DNA of 64,000 nt. Origin: an archaeon (GTDB taxonomy: Archaea; Methanobacteriota_B; Thermococci; Methanofastidiosales; NM3). Shown piece after piece: positions 43,401-51,159 of this stretch. The stretch spans positions 1-64,000 of the forward strand of contig RXIG01000008.1 of assembly GCA_004212155.1 (NCBI GenBank). The letters run 5' to 3'. Position numbers and translations under genes: made by a program. Below the pieces are notes generated by a model. The model did no database searches and had not been told where the DNA came from. It saw nothing but the letters and a program-made list of their open reading frames with translations. Within the stretch, counting starts at the first letter, position 1; each line of letters begins with the position of its first letter.

Positions 43401-43873
43401 TGGTCGAGCGCCTCGACCTTGACGCCTGCGACAGGCGAGCCGGACGTATCGACGACCCGTCCGTAGATCGAGTCCTTGAGATGCATCTCGACCGTCCCTC
43501 CAGCAAGGGCGAGCGTACCGCCGGAGTTGTCGACGTTGTACGACACGGTCTGGAACCCGTCGGCCTTGAACGTGAGGTAGTGAAGCCCATCCCAGTCCAG
43601 GCCGGCAGGAGACCCGGAGAAGACGTCCGTAAACGATCCGTCCCCCGCCGTGGTCGCACCGGCCGATCCGGCATTATCAAGATAGACGCCGATGCCCTCG
43701 AGACCCTCTCCGGAATCGAACTCATCGTTGCCATTGAAGTCGAACCAAACCGCGTCCGCATCCCCTGTGATAGCGTTTGCGGCCTTGGCCGGTTCGGCAT
43801 TAATATATACTAAACTTAGAAGTATTATGGCTCCTATGAAAAGAGACACGCCCTTTTTCATCTTTTCTTTCAT
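37478..43873 (-). CDS. Giant multidomain secreted surface protein (about 19 Ig-like/Cna-B/SdrD modules)
   Basis: A 2131-residue secreted protein. After a signal peptide (residues about 1-31) come roughly 19 prealbumin/Ig-like modules of the carboxypeptidase-regulatory, Cna-B and SdrD types, each starting with a pattern such as GSIEGHVSN, GYISGIVTDVNG or TISGYVFEDVNGNGVKDAGD and containing a TDxxGxY turn followed by GxYxV. Acidic DxNxNGxxD loops in several modules look calcium-binding. The last 180 or so residues form a different domain (AGWYMMSFPVLVPED, WHGYWIYCDDDCTITIS). No transmembrane helix is seen. The SD is GGGAGG; a BRE/TATA lies near 44007-44020. It is likely a stalk or adhesin of the cell envelope. 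Confidence 0.8.
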   Translation of the reverse strand: MKEKMKKGVSLFIGAIILLSLVYINAEPAKAANAITGDADAVWFDFNGNDEFDSGEGLEGIGVYLDNAGSAGATTAGDGSFTDVFSGSPAGLDWDGLHYLTFKADGFQTVSYNVDNSGGTLALAGGTVEMHLKDSIYGRVVDTSGSPVAGVKVEALDHVTHALATDVLGDDAVVRTDQFGNFVFKGLPTDTYDIRTSKDQYVSQVKTAVRVYRGQTTEGINFAISKNFGSIEGHVSNGSAPIEGAEVSIKGLGLSAITDSDGYYKITGVTPGSYTMICEKDGYKTDVLYYDDSGAFGLNGGPLSPFVQPGPPVTPVPADFNLSPEPLTPTNGYISGIVTDVNGNPIEAATVEVPGLGLATATDRAGYYFFEEVPNGEYDVVVTDPCPPIDCELEESEYEGLLDHKTAKERVEVIPNLNAETNFQLEENPGFIVGQILDKDGLPVENVSVSIPNTTISSLTDVNGWYVLEGINIERYSVYDYESSSICYYVDDVIVKTNEPDYYTNTLTVTPLPANESFDNSYDITIVRRTGIIKGVVYDRGSNTAIEGARVRAYGREAITDDSGIYEFVQVPVGSYTVVADDGGAGDYEETTHDVVVRTGITVSSGAQSVCNFQGSYALPDETVSNYGYVSGVAYEDTNGTDAFEEGEGLSGVTVEIPGYPSVTSDDFGFYFVKADAGDHNMVAYKDDYDWWVAPAMMGVIADEENPDNNVEMQRLTGELVGRVTEDGDPVDESILWTPGYENSWRPLDALRYTYSDFYGNYAFADQMGLEDNSIPKGRHLLIMQKYDGDDYGNPWYEYEFNYVTISSTVTKNVSPTRETGRVEGYVWEDKDDNLTYDPPTDIPLPDANVSLSRMFAATSDTTGYYTILDVPITKDFTLDLGREINRYTGIAELNGYDVEKYESTSPPAPDPDLYKNHTPDPEPYLLCNNILVYEEVYFDDVTTDIGYPMDKADPLPVTGSVSGDVELSLNDINAETEVWIQNSDNATWSDIEGFWILLDVVPANYAIQASKPFYVSQIQYNVPVTAGHETDNIDYTLEKDGALKGHVYEDVNHNGVYDDTIDVPVRNATVSIAGRQVTTDINGAYYINGLYSNLPYIGYTVTCTKQDYSLAAVYDVDIVHGGTTSGVDFLIEKEEGLIMGYVRDSSTNDGIEGIEVLAMDDDIPSNEETGVTDSNGWYVLVANRGTYTLQAPMEPNTTDYVTKERYDVVVPGRAIVTEHFALWDETTMPDNNLYGIVWRNNNSDPAYQPGEEVENVEVSIPGLGRTVYSSSSTNNDINGDDYNFVFMDVPNDGGRTYHVTAKEEITGTTPQQYTMTVARDQATNTQVMIELPSTPSTPYDSWIEGIAFWDMNNNGVVDENERIPDMPVYIPGSGVNNDVASAGLKAETDSTGYYIINEVSSQINSSTTKMTIVAGDLADEGIYEPGIQRNLPMVEGSGQWIDFPLYKTTSYTSAYLYGEVYFDADGENDYDVDASVPKTEGIVNASVTADSVSEDTDSFGFYILEGLTADETYLVEVNAAGYESHEEYTTVELGLNTMNYSLNKLTNTISGYVFEDVNGNGVKDAGDKVINAKIIAVKNGVGTFEAFTDDTGFYSVPSLPVGTYTLQCVQIVDGTELPEYQDWQIEDPIVISEGDIIEQDIPMSRYFVNVTGSVDDGSNPVQGADVEWFSPDDFSTPRFTTQTDSSGNWDTSGWEHADLNYDGDNDDNETGVPLGTWFVKFSKTGYDVTTKWVTLDYDDWDSYYITATINESSSTLGIINGTVTQMDGTTPIQGVTVKATNTSTTDEYYASTLGDGTYSVNDLPDATYDLEFSKLGFVTEVVNGVVVNPGDTITQDISLDMSVAGFGDLEVTVTDDSASSYVGALVTIWHFNESTQVYEYFGEAATNGSGIATFTNLPTDGDGETYVACASDNDADMIMDASEFVVEVGDSDTVSLVLEPGTSSDLTFPEAGWYMMSFPVLVPEDVPWPALLYASGIDYSTWDKIAQYNGTDEYYEYYDYPDTSSVKSSTVKYPEHDRGYWIRLNGLAELTVVGEESTTSRSIDITGGQWSLIGYNLLTANNDIATALDASVPGTVNLMWTYLPDEVAGSPTNQAQLYDPRGRFASGFDEFNPWHGYWIYCDDDCTITIS

Positions 43874-44006
43874 CTTTCATTTCCTCCCAATTGACGATGT
43901 AGTGCTTGAAAATAGGCAATAATTAGGAATATGTCTACCATCCATTCCTAGGAACTCGTGCATTGCCATACACCATGGTATAAGTAATCATTTATTGAAA
44001 CTTTTC

Positions 44007-44020
44007 CTTTAAATACTTTT
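44007..44020 (-). promoter_or_regulatory. Promoter of the surface-protein operon
   Basis: Minus-strand AAAAAGTATTTAAAGG contains a BRE-like A/G run and a TATTTAAA box. It predicts a transcript start near 43985 and a leader of about 110 nt before the giant surface gene, longer than for most genes here. The remaining 230-bp intergenic region holds no other gene. Confidence 0.5.
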
Positions 44021-44106
44021 TGCAGAACATTTCGAGTAAATAATGTAAAATAAGTAAAAGTAAGAAAAGTATGCAAAAGAAGTAGGAACGGACGGGCACG
44101 CAGGCC

Positions 44107-45213
44107 TCATTCCTTGCGTTCCACGAGATAGTGGACGAAGAGCTTGAGCATATCCTTCGCTTCACACTCGGGAAGCACCTTCCTTGCCTCCTCCCATGAC
44201 GATATGACGAGCGCATCGGCGATCTCCTTGGCGCTCTCGATCGCACCATGTCGCTCGATGATGCCGATCGCCGCGTCAAGCCTTTCCCTCTCGCGGGTGT
44301 GCTGCGAGAGCGTGTCAAGGAGCGTCTGCGCCTCCTCGGGCGGGGCGCGCTGGAGCGTCTTGATCACGAGCAGCGTGATCTTTCCCTCGGTGATGTCGTT
44401 GCCATACGGCTTTCCGAACCGTTCACGGTCCTCGCCCTTCGTGACGATATCGAGAATGTCGTCCTGGATCTGGAACGCGACGCCGACCGACTCGGCGAAC
44501 CGTCCAAGCACGTTCACCGTTTCGTCATCGGCCCCCGAGAGTACGGCGGCAAGCTTGGCCGACATGCGCGCAAGCGTGCCGGTCTTGTAGGCGCACATCT
44601 GTATGTACTGCTCCTCGGATATGGCGTCCGCGCTTCGCTCGCCCCGGTGCCAAGAGATGTCAAGCGCCTGTCCCAGGTGCACGTTGATCATCTCGGTGGA
44701 GTAGATGTTGTAGGCGCGAACGAGCACGTCGTCGGAAAATCCTGCCTTGTTGTTCACGAAGAGGGCAAGCGGGATGAAGTAGAGCGCGTTGCCGGCGTTG
44801 ATCGCCGTGTCGACGCCAAAGAGGGTGTGCAGGCTCTCCTTTCCGCGGCGCATCTCGGAGCCGTCCTCGATGTCGTCGATGATGATGGTGCCGTTGTGCA
44901 CGAGCTCGACGAGCGCGGCATAGTCGCGCGTCCGGTCCCTGTCGCCGCCAAGGGCGTCAACGATAAGCGTGAAGAGGATGGGGCGCCAGCGCTTGCCGCC
45001 GCGGGAGAGGAAGTCCCAGACGGGGCGGGAGATGCCCATCGTGAGCGATTCGGTATCGTAGCCGTATGCAGGCTTTCCCGAAAGCATGTTGACATAGTCC
45101 TCCGTCATCGCACGGGGAAGGGCCTTTTCGAGTATGAGCTCTATGATCTCCTTTCTAGATTCCAAGAATGACTCAAGGTCGTGGCGTGGCACTGGTCTCA
45201 CCACTACCCCCAT
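44107..45213 (-). CDS. idsA: Trans-prenyl diphosphate synthase (geranylgeranyl type)
   Basis: Makes C15-C20 (or longer) prenyl diphosphates for archaeal lipids from isopentenyl diphosphate. The 368-residue protein has the first aspartate-rich motif in IIIDDIEDGSEMRRG and the second in QIQDDILDIVTKGEDRERFG, with ALYFIPLALFVNN in the chain-length region. Several in-frame starts exist (ATG 45213; GTGs shortly downstream, one after GGTGA), so the exact N-terminus is uncertain by a few residues. It follows argH by about 90 bp on the same strand. Confidence 0.9.
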   Translation of the reverse strand: MGVVVRPVPRHDLESFLESRKEIIELILEKALPRAMTEDYVNMLSGKPAYGYDTESLTMGISRPVWDFLSRGGKRWRPILFTLIVDALGGDRDRTRDYAALVELVHNGTIIIDDIEDGSEMRRGKESLHTLFGVDTAINAGNALYFIPLALFVNNKAGFSDDVLVRAYNIYSTEMINVHLGQALDISWHRGERSADAISEEQYIQMCAYKTGTLARMSAKLAAVLSGADDETVNVLGRFAESVGVAFQIQDDILDIVTKGEDRERFGKPYGNDITEGKITLLVIKTLQRAPPEEAQTLLDTLSQHTRERERLDAAIGIIERHGAIESAKEIADALVISSWEEARKVLPECEAKDMLKLFVHYLVERKE

Positions 45214-45304
45214 CTCACGACGCGCTTAAATAGTTTGTTTAATGTGGGTCCCGGACGCATGTCGCAATCGACGCCATGGTGAAGACGGTCTCCGTGCCGG
45301 CGCC

Positions 45305-46498
45305 TTACTTCCCCTTGCGAGAGAAGTAGTCGTTTGCCACGCGCTGATAGGCGGTGCGAAACGGCACGCCCTGCCTGACGAGCTCGTACGCCTTCTCGGT
45401 TAGGAAGATCTCCTCGGAGAGGCTCGCCTCGCATGCGGATTCGGACACGGCAAGCGTCGACACGACGCGCCCCATCATCGCAAGCGACGAGCTGACAGTG
45501 TCAAGCGATGAGAAGACGACGCCCTTTGTGAGCTGCACGTCGCGGTGGTAGCCCGAGATGAGATTGTGGGTGACCGTTGCCACCTGCATCTCGTTGCCGA
45601 GGATGACCGAGTAGTAGCCGCGTATGACCTCGAGCGCGTCGGGATTGGTCTTTTGCGGCATGATCGACGATCCGGTGGTCATCGAGGTGTCGATGACGAA
45701 GTAGCCAAGGTCAGGGTGGGAAAACAGTATGAGGTCGCTTGCGAGCCTGTTGAGGTCATACATCACGCTCGAGAGCCCGGAGAGCATGAGCTTTTCATGC
45801 TTAGCCCTGCTGAGCTGCGAGTAGATGCCGTTGACATCGATCGAAGGAAGCCCGAGCTCGTCGGCGACGAGTCGGCGGTCGGTGTGGATGGGAAGGCCGT
45901 ATCCCGCGCCGGTGCCCAGCGGATTGGAGCGGATGAGGCGCAACACGCCCTCGATCGTGATGACACTGTCGGTAAGGACGCCGATATAACCCTGCGCCCA
46001 GTCGCGCACCGTGGTGGGCATGGCCTTTCTCGTATGGGTGTGTCCAGCAAACGACACGTCCCCGCGCGAATCCGCCACATCCTGGAGCGCGCCAATGAGG
46101 TCGAGTATCGAGTCGACGATATGGTGCAGCTCGTCGATGTAGCAGAGGCGAAGCGCGCAGAGCACCTGGTCGTTTCGCGAGCGGCATGTATGGATCTTTC
46201 GTCCCGTGTCGCCGAGGCGCTCCACGAGGAAGCGCTCGATGGCGCTATGGCAGTCCTCGTCGTCGGGCGAGAGCGAAAACGTCCCTTTGAGCGCCATCTC
46301 CCTCAGTTCCACAAGCGCATCGGTAAGCATGGAGAGCTCATTGTCGTCGATGATGCCTGCCGCATTGAGGCCCTTGGCGTGGGCTATCGATGCGACGCAG
46401 TCGTAGGGGAGCAGGCGCTCATCGAGCTTCGCATCGCCCGCGGCCGCAAATGCGGAGGCCGCCTCGTCGTGGGCAACGTCCTTATCCCATAGCTTCAT
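45305..46498 (-). CDS. argH: Argininosuccinate lyase, short C-terminus
   Basis: Splits argininosuccinate to arginine and fumarate. The signature GSSIMPQKTNPDALEVIRG carries the catalytic serine loop, and TCRSRNDQVLCALRL and GHTHTRKAMPTT are the other conserved blocks. At 397 residues it is clearly shorter than the usual 430-490. It ends soon after VRQGVPFRTAYQRVANDYFS, so most of the C-terminal ArgH segment is absent. No frameshift is obvious after the stop. It overlaps argG by four bases (ATGA). Confidence 0.9.
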   Translation of the reverse strand: MKLWDKDVAHDEAASAFAAAGDAKLDERLLPYDCVASIAHAKGLNAAGIIDDNELSMLTDALVELREMALKGTFSLSPDDEDCHSAIERFLVERLGDTGRKIHTCRSRNDQVLCALRLCYIDELHHIVDSILDLIGALQDVADSRGDVSFAGHTHTRKAMPTTVRDWAQGYIGVLTDSVITIEGVLRLIRSNPLGTGAGYGLPIHTDRRLVADELGLPSIDVNGIYSQLSRAKHEKLMLSGLSSVMYDLNRLASDLILFSHPDLGYFVIDTSMTTGSSIMPQKTNPDALEVIRGYYSVILGNEMQVATVTHNLISGYHRDVQLTKGVVFSSLDTVSSSLAMMGRVVSTLAVSESACEASLSEEIFLTEKAYELVRQGVPFRTAYQRVANDYFSRKGK

Positions 46499-47709
46499 TT
46501 TTTACTACCAGCCTTGAGACGCAATCCGAATATGCGAATAAAACCCTTTGCATCCGTCTGGTCGTAGCCGCCATGCTCGTCCATGGAGGCGATGCCGTTG
46601 TCGTAGCGCGATGAGTCGGAGTGGCGTCCGATGACGTGTGCCGCGCCCTTGTAGATGGCCAGGTCGACGTGGCCGTTCACTGCCTTCTGGCTGTGGCGCA
46701 CCGACTGCATGAGGAAGTCGAACTCGGGCGAGAACCACAGCCCATTGTAGATCAGGCGCCCGATCTCGATGGACATCCACTCCTTGTAGTGCTGCACCTC
46801 CTTGTCGAGCGTGAGCGACTCGAGGTCGCGATGCGCATTGAAGAGTATCGTGCCGCCGGGCGTGACGTAGACGCCGCGCGACTTCATCCCCATGAGGCGG
46901 TTTTCCACCATGTCGACGATGCCCACACCGTGCTTCAGGCCGAGCTCGTTGAGATGATCGAACAGCGCGAGCGGTCCCTCGACGCTCGTGCCGGCCTCGA
47001 TGTCCTCCACCTTCACGGGCGCGCCGCCCTTGAAGTGAATGCGGATGAGGTCGGGCTCGTCGGGCGCATCGAACGGATGGGTCCCCTTCTTGAACATGTC
47101 CTTGTCATACGGTCGTCCGGGGTCCTCGAGCACGCCGGCCTCGTAGCTCGTATGCAAGAGATTCTCATCGATCGAAAACGGTTTTCTCAGGGAAACGGGT
47201 ATCGGTATCTCGCACTTTTCCGCATAGGCGATCATGTCCTTGCGGCCCTTGAACTCGGCAAGCCATTCGGGGTCCTTCCACGGGCTGAGTATCTCGGCCT
47301 CCGGCATGAGCGTCATGTAGGCGAGCTCGAAGCGCGCCTGGTCATTGCCCTTGCCGGTGGCACCGTGGCAAAGCACTCCTGCGCCCTCCTCGCGCGCGAT
47401 GCGCACGTGCTCCTTGGCGATGATGGGGCGTGCGACGGCGGTACCGAGGAGATAAACGTTCTCGTAGACGGCATTGGCAGCGATCGCCTCGTAGACGTAG
47501 TCGGTGAGAAACTCCTCCTTGAGGTCGCTCACATAGACCTTTGATGCGCCGCATGCGCGTGCCTTCTCGGCTATCTGGTCGAAGTCGTCGTGCTGGCCCA
47601 CATCGGCGATGTAGGCGATGACATCATAGCCCTTGTCGATGAGCCAGCGCAGGATCACCGACGTGTCAAGACCGCCACTGTAGGCCAAAACCACCTTGTT
47701 ATAATCCAT
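46495..47709 (-). CDS. argG: Argininosuccinate synthase
   Basis: ATP-dependent condensation of citrulline and aspartate. The 404-residue protein begins with the N-type ATP-binding loop KVVLAYSGGLDTSVILRWL, and contains GATGKGNDQARFE and the TSYEAGVLEDPGR region typical of ArgG. It is the first gene of argG-argH; the ATG lies in CATATGG without a strong SD, which suggests a short leader. Confidence 0.95.
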   Translation of the reverse strand: MDYNKVVLAYSGGLDTSVILRWLIDKGYDVIAYIADVGQHDDFDQIAEKARACGASKVYVSDLKEEFLTDYVYEAIAANAVYENVYLLGTAVARPIIAKEHVRIAREEGAGVLCHGATGKGNDQARFELAYMTLMPEAEILSPWKDPEWLAEFKGRKDMIAYAEKCEIPIPVSLRKPFSIDENLLHTSYEAGVLEDPGRPYDKDMFKKGTHPFDAPDEPDLIRIHFKGGAPVKVEDIEAGTSVEGPLALFDHLNELGLKHGVGIVDMVENRLMGMKSRGVYVTPGGTILFNAHRDLESLTLDKEVQHYKEWMSIEIGRLIYNGLWFSPEFDFLMQSVRHSQKAVNGHVDLAIYKGAAHVIGRHSDSSRYDNGIASMDEHGGYDQTDAKGFIRIFGLRLKAGSKK

Positions 47710-47867
47710 ATGATCACGTGCGTCGACGTAGCAGACACCTCACTTAAAAGTATCGACCAATTTCAAACTGGCACGCAGGATAAGACGGCCATTTTTGACA
47801 TTTCGATATCAAACGCACGTGTCCTTATAATAACATTTTTATATGATATGATACGAGAAGCCACCAT

Positions 47868-48503
47868 ATGAAGACAACGGCGGAGATCACGAAGGAGTAC
47901 ATCGACACGCACCCGTCGATAAAGGACTGCATCAGCAACAACCTTATCAACTACTCGAAGCTTGCCGAGAAGATCGCGCGGGAAAAGGACATCCAGAAGA
48001 AGACGAGCAAGGACGCGATCATCGTGGCCAGCAGGCGCTACTTCGAGCAGCTCAGGCCAAAACGGTCACACGAGGAGGTCATCATGGACATCCTCTCAAA
48101 GAGCGAGCTTGAGATAAAGAACAAGATCATCGTTTTCATCGTGAAAAAGACCGTTCATCCGCGAACGCTCATATCGCTCGAGGACAAGATCAAGAAGGAG
48201 CAGGACATCTACTACAGCATCGAGGGCTCCACCGCCATCACGCTCATCACGACGGAAAAGCACCGTCAGCTGCTCAGGGACGCGCTGGGCGACGACGCCT
48301 TCAAGTCGTCAGAGGACCTGGCGATGATCACGATAAAGAGCCCGCCTGAGCTCGAGACGACGCCGGGCGTCATCGCACACCTCTACTCGCTCTTCGGCGA
48401 GCACGGCATCAACATATGCGAGACCATGAGCTGCTGGACAAACACGATCTTCATCATCAACGAGGCCGACATCGCCCGTGCGATGCAGTTCCTCAACTTC
48501 TAG
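47868..48503 (+). CDS. ACT-domain regulatory protein
   Basis: A 211-residue protein: an N-terminal helical region (EYIDTHPSIKDCISNNLINY, SKDAIIVASRRYFEQL) that may be a helix-turn-helix, followed by two ACT-like units, the second with PGVIAHLYSLFGEHGINICE as in aspartokinases. No kinase domain is present. It is probably an amino-acid-responsive regulator. A TTTTTATATG box near 47838 is close to the start, so the leader is short. The isopentenyl phosphate kinase gene follows within ten bases. Confidence 0.7.
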   Translation: MKTTAEITKEYIDTHPSIKDCISNNLINYSKLAEKIAREKDIQKKTSKDAIIVASRRYFEQLRPKRSHEEVIMDILSKSELEIKNKIIVFIVKKTVHPRTLISLEDKIKKEQDIYYSIEGSTAITLITTEKHRQLLRDALGDDAFKSSEDLAMITIKSPPELETTPGVIAHLYSLFGEHGINICETMSCWTNTIFIINEADIARAMQFLNF

Positions 48504-48512
48504 GTGGACACC

Positions 48513-49277
48513 ATGATACTCATCAAGGCAGGCGGGTCGGCGATCACGGACAAGAAGGTGCCCTTCTCGATTAAGGATGAGGCGCTCGCCGAGCTTGCGG
48601 CCGCGCTTCGCGACACGGAAGAAGACGTCGTGCTCTGCCACGGGGGCGGTTCGTTCGGACACCCGCTGGCCGCACGCTACGATGTGTGCGGCGCCATCAC
48701 GTCAAAGACGCAGCGCGAGGGCGTCGCCCGCATCAACGTCGCCATGCGCACGCTCTCAAACAGGGTCTGCGAGGCGCTCAACGAGGGGGGCGTCAACGCG
48801 TTCGCGCTCCAGACAAGCGCGGTGATGACCACGCGCGAGGGCATCATCGACTGGAGCAACGACGACCTGATACGCCAGACCGTGCAGAAGGGATTCGTGC
48901 CGGTGCTCTACGGCGACGCCGTCCATGATGCGGCGCTTTCGTTTTCCATCCTCTCGGGCGACCAGATCATGCTCCATCTCGCACGCACATTTCCCGGAAG
49001 CAGGGCGATCTTCCTAACCGACGTCGGAGGCATCTACACCACCGACCCGAAAGAGGATGCTGATGCGCAACGCATCGACCACGTGACGTTCGGACGCCTG
49101 CCCTTCATCGAGGCGGGCGGGTCGGGCGACGTTACCGGCGGCATGCGGGGCAAGCTCAATGAGATAGCGAGATTTGGGGACGCCGTCGAGATGGTCGACA
49201 TCATCGGGCTCGGCGAGCCGGGCGCGCTGGCGCGCACGCTCAGGGGCGAGCATGTGGGCACGCGCATCACGCGATGA
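48513..49277 (+). CDS. ipk: Isopentenyl phosphate kinase
   Basis: Phosphorylates isopentenyl phosphate to the diphosphate in the archaeal mevalonate pathway. The 254-residue protein is of the amino acid kinase fold: ILIKAGGSAITDKKVPF at the N-terminus, CHGGGSFGHPLAARYDV with the catalytic histidine, LYGDAVHD, and the GRLPFIEAGGSGDVTGGM nucleotide loop. The start is ATG 48513 after GGTGGACACC; the frame also holds GTG 48504. It overlaps the 3' end of the PiT gene by 11 bases on the opposite strand. Confidence 0.93.
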   Translation: MILIKAGGSAITDKKVPFSIKDEALAELAAALRDTEEDVVLCHGGGSFGHPLAARYDVCGAITSKTQREGVARINVAMRTLSNRVCEALNEGGVNAFALQTSAVMTTREGIIDWSNDDLIRQTVQKGFVPVLYGDAVHDAALSFSILSGDQIMLHLARTFPGSRAIFLTDVGGIYTTDPKEDADAQRIDHVTFGRLPFIEAGGSGDVTGGMRGKLNEIARFGDAVEMVDIIGLGEPGALARTLRGEHVGTRITR

Positions 49278-50214
49278 GGCGGATGAGGGCGTACGAGACC
49301 GCGCCCGACAAGAACGGCGTCGCTATCCAACTGCCCACGATGCGCATGATAAAGCGCCTGTTGACCGATGTCGTGCCTTTCGTCAATCCCACCCCTACCA
49401 CGCTTCCTACCGTCGCCTGGCTCAGCGAGACGGGGATGCCTATGAGCGTGCAGGCAAAGACGGTAAACGATGACGAGAACTGGCACACGAACGCCTGCAG
49501 GGGGTCGAGCTGCGTTATCCCCTTCCCGATGGTAAGTATGACGCGCTTTGAGAAGAGGAGCGCACCGATCGCGATGAACAGCGCACCGAGCACGATGGCG
49601 CTCTCGGCGTTCATGACATCCTGGGCCACGAGCGTTCCCACGGCGTTGCCGATGTTGTTTGAGCCGAGCGAGAACGAAACGAGGATGCCAGACCCCGCAA
49701 CGAGTAGCGCAATGAAGCGCTCGTAAGTATACGCCCTTTGTTTGAAGAGGCGTGAGAACACGCCCCTGTAGAAGAAAAACGACAGAAACGACATGGCGGC
49801 TGAGAAGAAAGGAAGCAGCGTCCAGACGACGGCGATGTCAAAGAGCACCGACGAGTTGAGGGCAAGGCCTGTTGCAAGCCCCGTTCCCGCCAGGGCGCCC
49901 ACCACCGACTGCGTTGCCGAGACGGGAAAGCTCAGATACGTTGCTATCGCAACGGCGCTTGCGGCGCACGTGAGTGCGACAGAGAGCGTCAGGAGCTCAA
50001 GCGAGGACGTGTCAAGGAGCCCCCTTCCCACCGTGTCGATCGTGTTGCTTCCCGCAAGGAGCGCACCGGCGACGACGGAGACGCCAGCTAGCGCCGTCGC
50101 CTTGCGGTACGAGAGGATGTTGGCCCCCACCGTCGTACCGATGGCGTTGGCTATGTCGTTTGCCCCGATCGTTGCTGCGATGAACATGCTTGCAGCTATC
50201 AACGCCAGTTCCAT
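49267..50214 (-). CDS. pit: PiT family inorganic phosphate transporter
   Basis: A low-affinity phosphate (or metal-phosphate) symporter of 315 residues with about ten transmembrane helices. It carries both copies of the family signature: FIAATIGANDIANAIGTTVG near the N-terminus and VSFSLGSNNIGNAVGTLVAQ in the second half, plus SFPVSATQSVVGALAGTGLA. ATG 50214 is preferred because the TATA box at 50252-50259 places the transcript start near 50230; the longer frame to 50349 would begin upstream of the message. Confidence 0.92.
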   Translation of the reverse strand: MELALIAASMFIAATIGANDIANAIGTTVGANILSYRKATALAGVSVVAGALLAGSNTIDTVGRGLLDTSSLELLTLSVALTCAASAVAIATYLSFPVSATQSVVGALAGTGLATGLALNSSVLFDIAVVWTLLPFFSAAMSFLSFFFYRGVFSRLFKQRAYTYERFIALLVAGSGILVSFSLGSNNIGNAVGTLVAQDVMNAESAIVLGALFIAIGALLFSKRVILTIGKGITQLDPLQAFVCQFSSSFTVFACTLIGIPVSLSQATVGSVVGVGLTKGTTSVNRRFIMRIVGSWIATPFLSGAVSYALIRLIA

Positions 50215-50251
50215 GGAGATCCCGTCCTTACCTACAATGGCGGACAGATAC

Positions 50252-50259
50252 ATAAATAT
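50252..50259 (-). promoter_or_regulatory. TATA box of pit
   Basis: Minus-strand ATATTTAT inside CACAATATTTATGTATC predicts a start near 50230 and a leader of about 15 nt. Confidence 0.45.
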
Positions 50260-50350
50260 TGTGAGCGCTTTGCCATACTTCGCCGCGCATATGAGAGAGG
50301 TCGGGGCGAGAACGCATGTGTCGACACCCCACGGGAAAAACAAATACAAA

Positions 50351-50360
50351 TATATATAAA
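50351..50360 (+). promoter_or_regulatory. TATA box of the AIM24-like gene
   Basis: TATATATAAA predicts a transcript start near 50381, with the GGTGATT ribosome binding site at 50383-50389 right at its 5' end, followed by ATG 50393. Confidence 0.5.
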
Positions 50361-50392
50361 CATGCCGCGCAAGACATTTCTTGGTGATTATA

Positions 50393-51082
50393 ATGGAACA
50401 AGGGAAAGATTTTGATTACGAAGTATTGAAGAGTCCGGCATACACCTTGCTGCAGGTCAACCTCAAGAGCGGCCAGTCCATCAAGGCGGAGGCGGGTGCC
50501 ATGGTCTCGATGTCTGCCAACTGCACCGTGCAAACGGGTATGCAGGGAGGCATGTTCGGTGCGTTCAAGCGCAAGGCGCTTGGAGGCGAGTCGTTCTTCC
50601 AGAACACGTTCACGGCTGAGAACGGCCCGGGCGAGATCACGCTGGCACCAGGGTATCCAGGCGACATACAGTGCATCCCGATGGAAGGCGAAAGGTGGAT
50701 GATGCAGTCGGGAGCGTTCCTTGCATCGACCCCCGACATGACACTTGACACCAAGTTCCAGGGGCTGCGGGGCATGGTATCGCGCGAGGGGCTCTTCTTC
50801 CTCAAGGCGGAAGGCAGGGGCGACCTCTTCGTCTCGGCGTTTGGCGCGCTCATCAAGCGCGAGCTTGCCGGCGAGATGATCATCGACACCGGGCACCTCG
50901 TGGGATTCTCCGAATCCATCGACTACGAGGTCAAAAAGATCGGGGGGCTCAAGTCGACGTTCCTCTCGGGTGAAGGGCTCGTGCTCAAGCTCAAAGGGCA
51001 CGGCAACGTCTACCTGCAGACGAGGAACCCGACGGCGTTTGGCAGCTGGCTCGTTCCGTTCCTTCCCAACAAGAATCAGTAA
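50393..51082 (+). CDS. AIM24/TIGR00266 (DUF124) family protein
   Basis: A 229-residue all-beta protein. The patterns VNLKSGQSIKAEAGAMVSMS, TFTAENGPGEITLAPGYPGD and LYEV-like strands identify the AIM24/DUF124 family, which in mitochondria affects membrane organisation and in prokaryotes has no settled function. No signal peptide or membrane segment is present. The start is ATG 50393; an upstream in-frame GTG at 50381 lies at the predicted transcript start. A hairpin terminator follows the stop. Confidence 0.88.
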   Translation: MEQGKDFDYEVLKSPAYTLLQVNLKSGQSIKAEAGAMVSMSANCTVQTGMQGGMFGAFKRKALGGESFFQNTFTAENGPGEITLAPGYPGDIQCIPMEGERWMMQSGAFLASTPDMTLDTKFQGLRGMVSREGLFFLKAEGRGDLFVSAFGALIKRELAGEMIIDTGHLVGFSESIDYEVKKIGGLKSTFLSGEGLVLKLKGHGNVYLQTRNPTAFGSWLVPFLPNKNQ

Positions 51083-51108
51083 GTCACCAGATGGTGACTC
51101 TCTTTTTT
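51082..51108 (+). terminator. Hairpin-T terminator after the AIM24-like gene
   Basis: AGTCACCA (51082-51089) and TGGTGACT (51092-51099) form a perfect 8-bp stem with a two-base spacer, and TTTTTT follows at 51103-51108. It is a bacterial-like intrinsic terminator layout, used occasionally in archaea. Confidence 0.6.
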
Positions 51109-51159
51109 CTTCTGTTTTCAGTTCTCTAATTCATAGATTTTTTTTCTTTCTTAAAACGT

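Noticed and set aside
45204..45434. 76-codon minus-strand frame between argH and the prenyl synthase
   Set aside because: It overlaps the argH 3' end in another frame, is arginine-rich, and has no coding signature.
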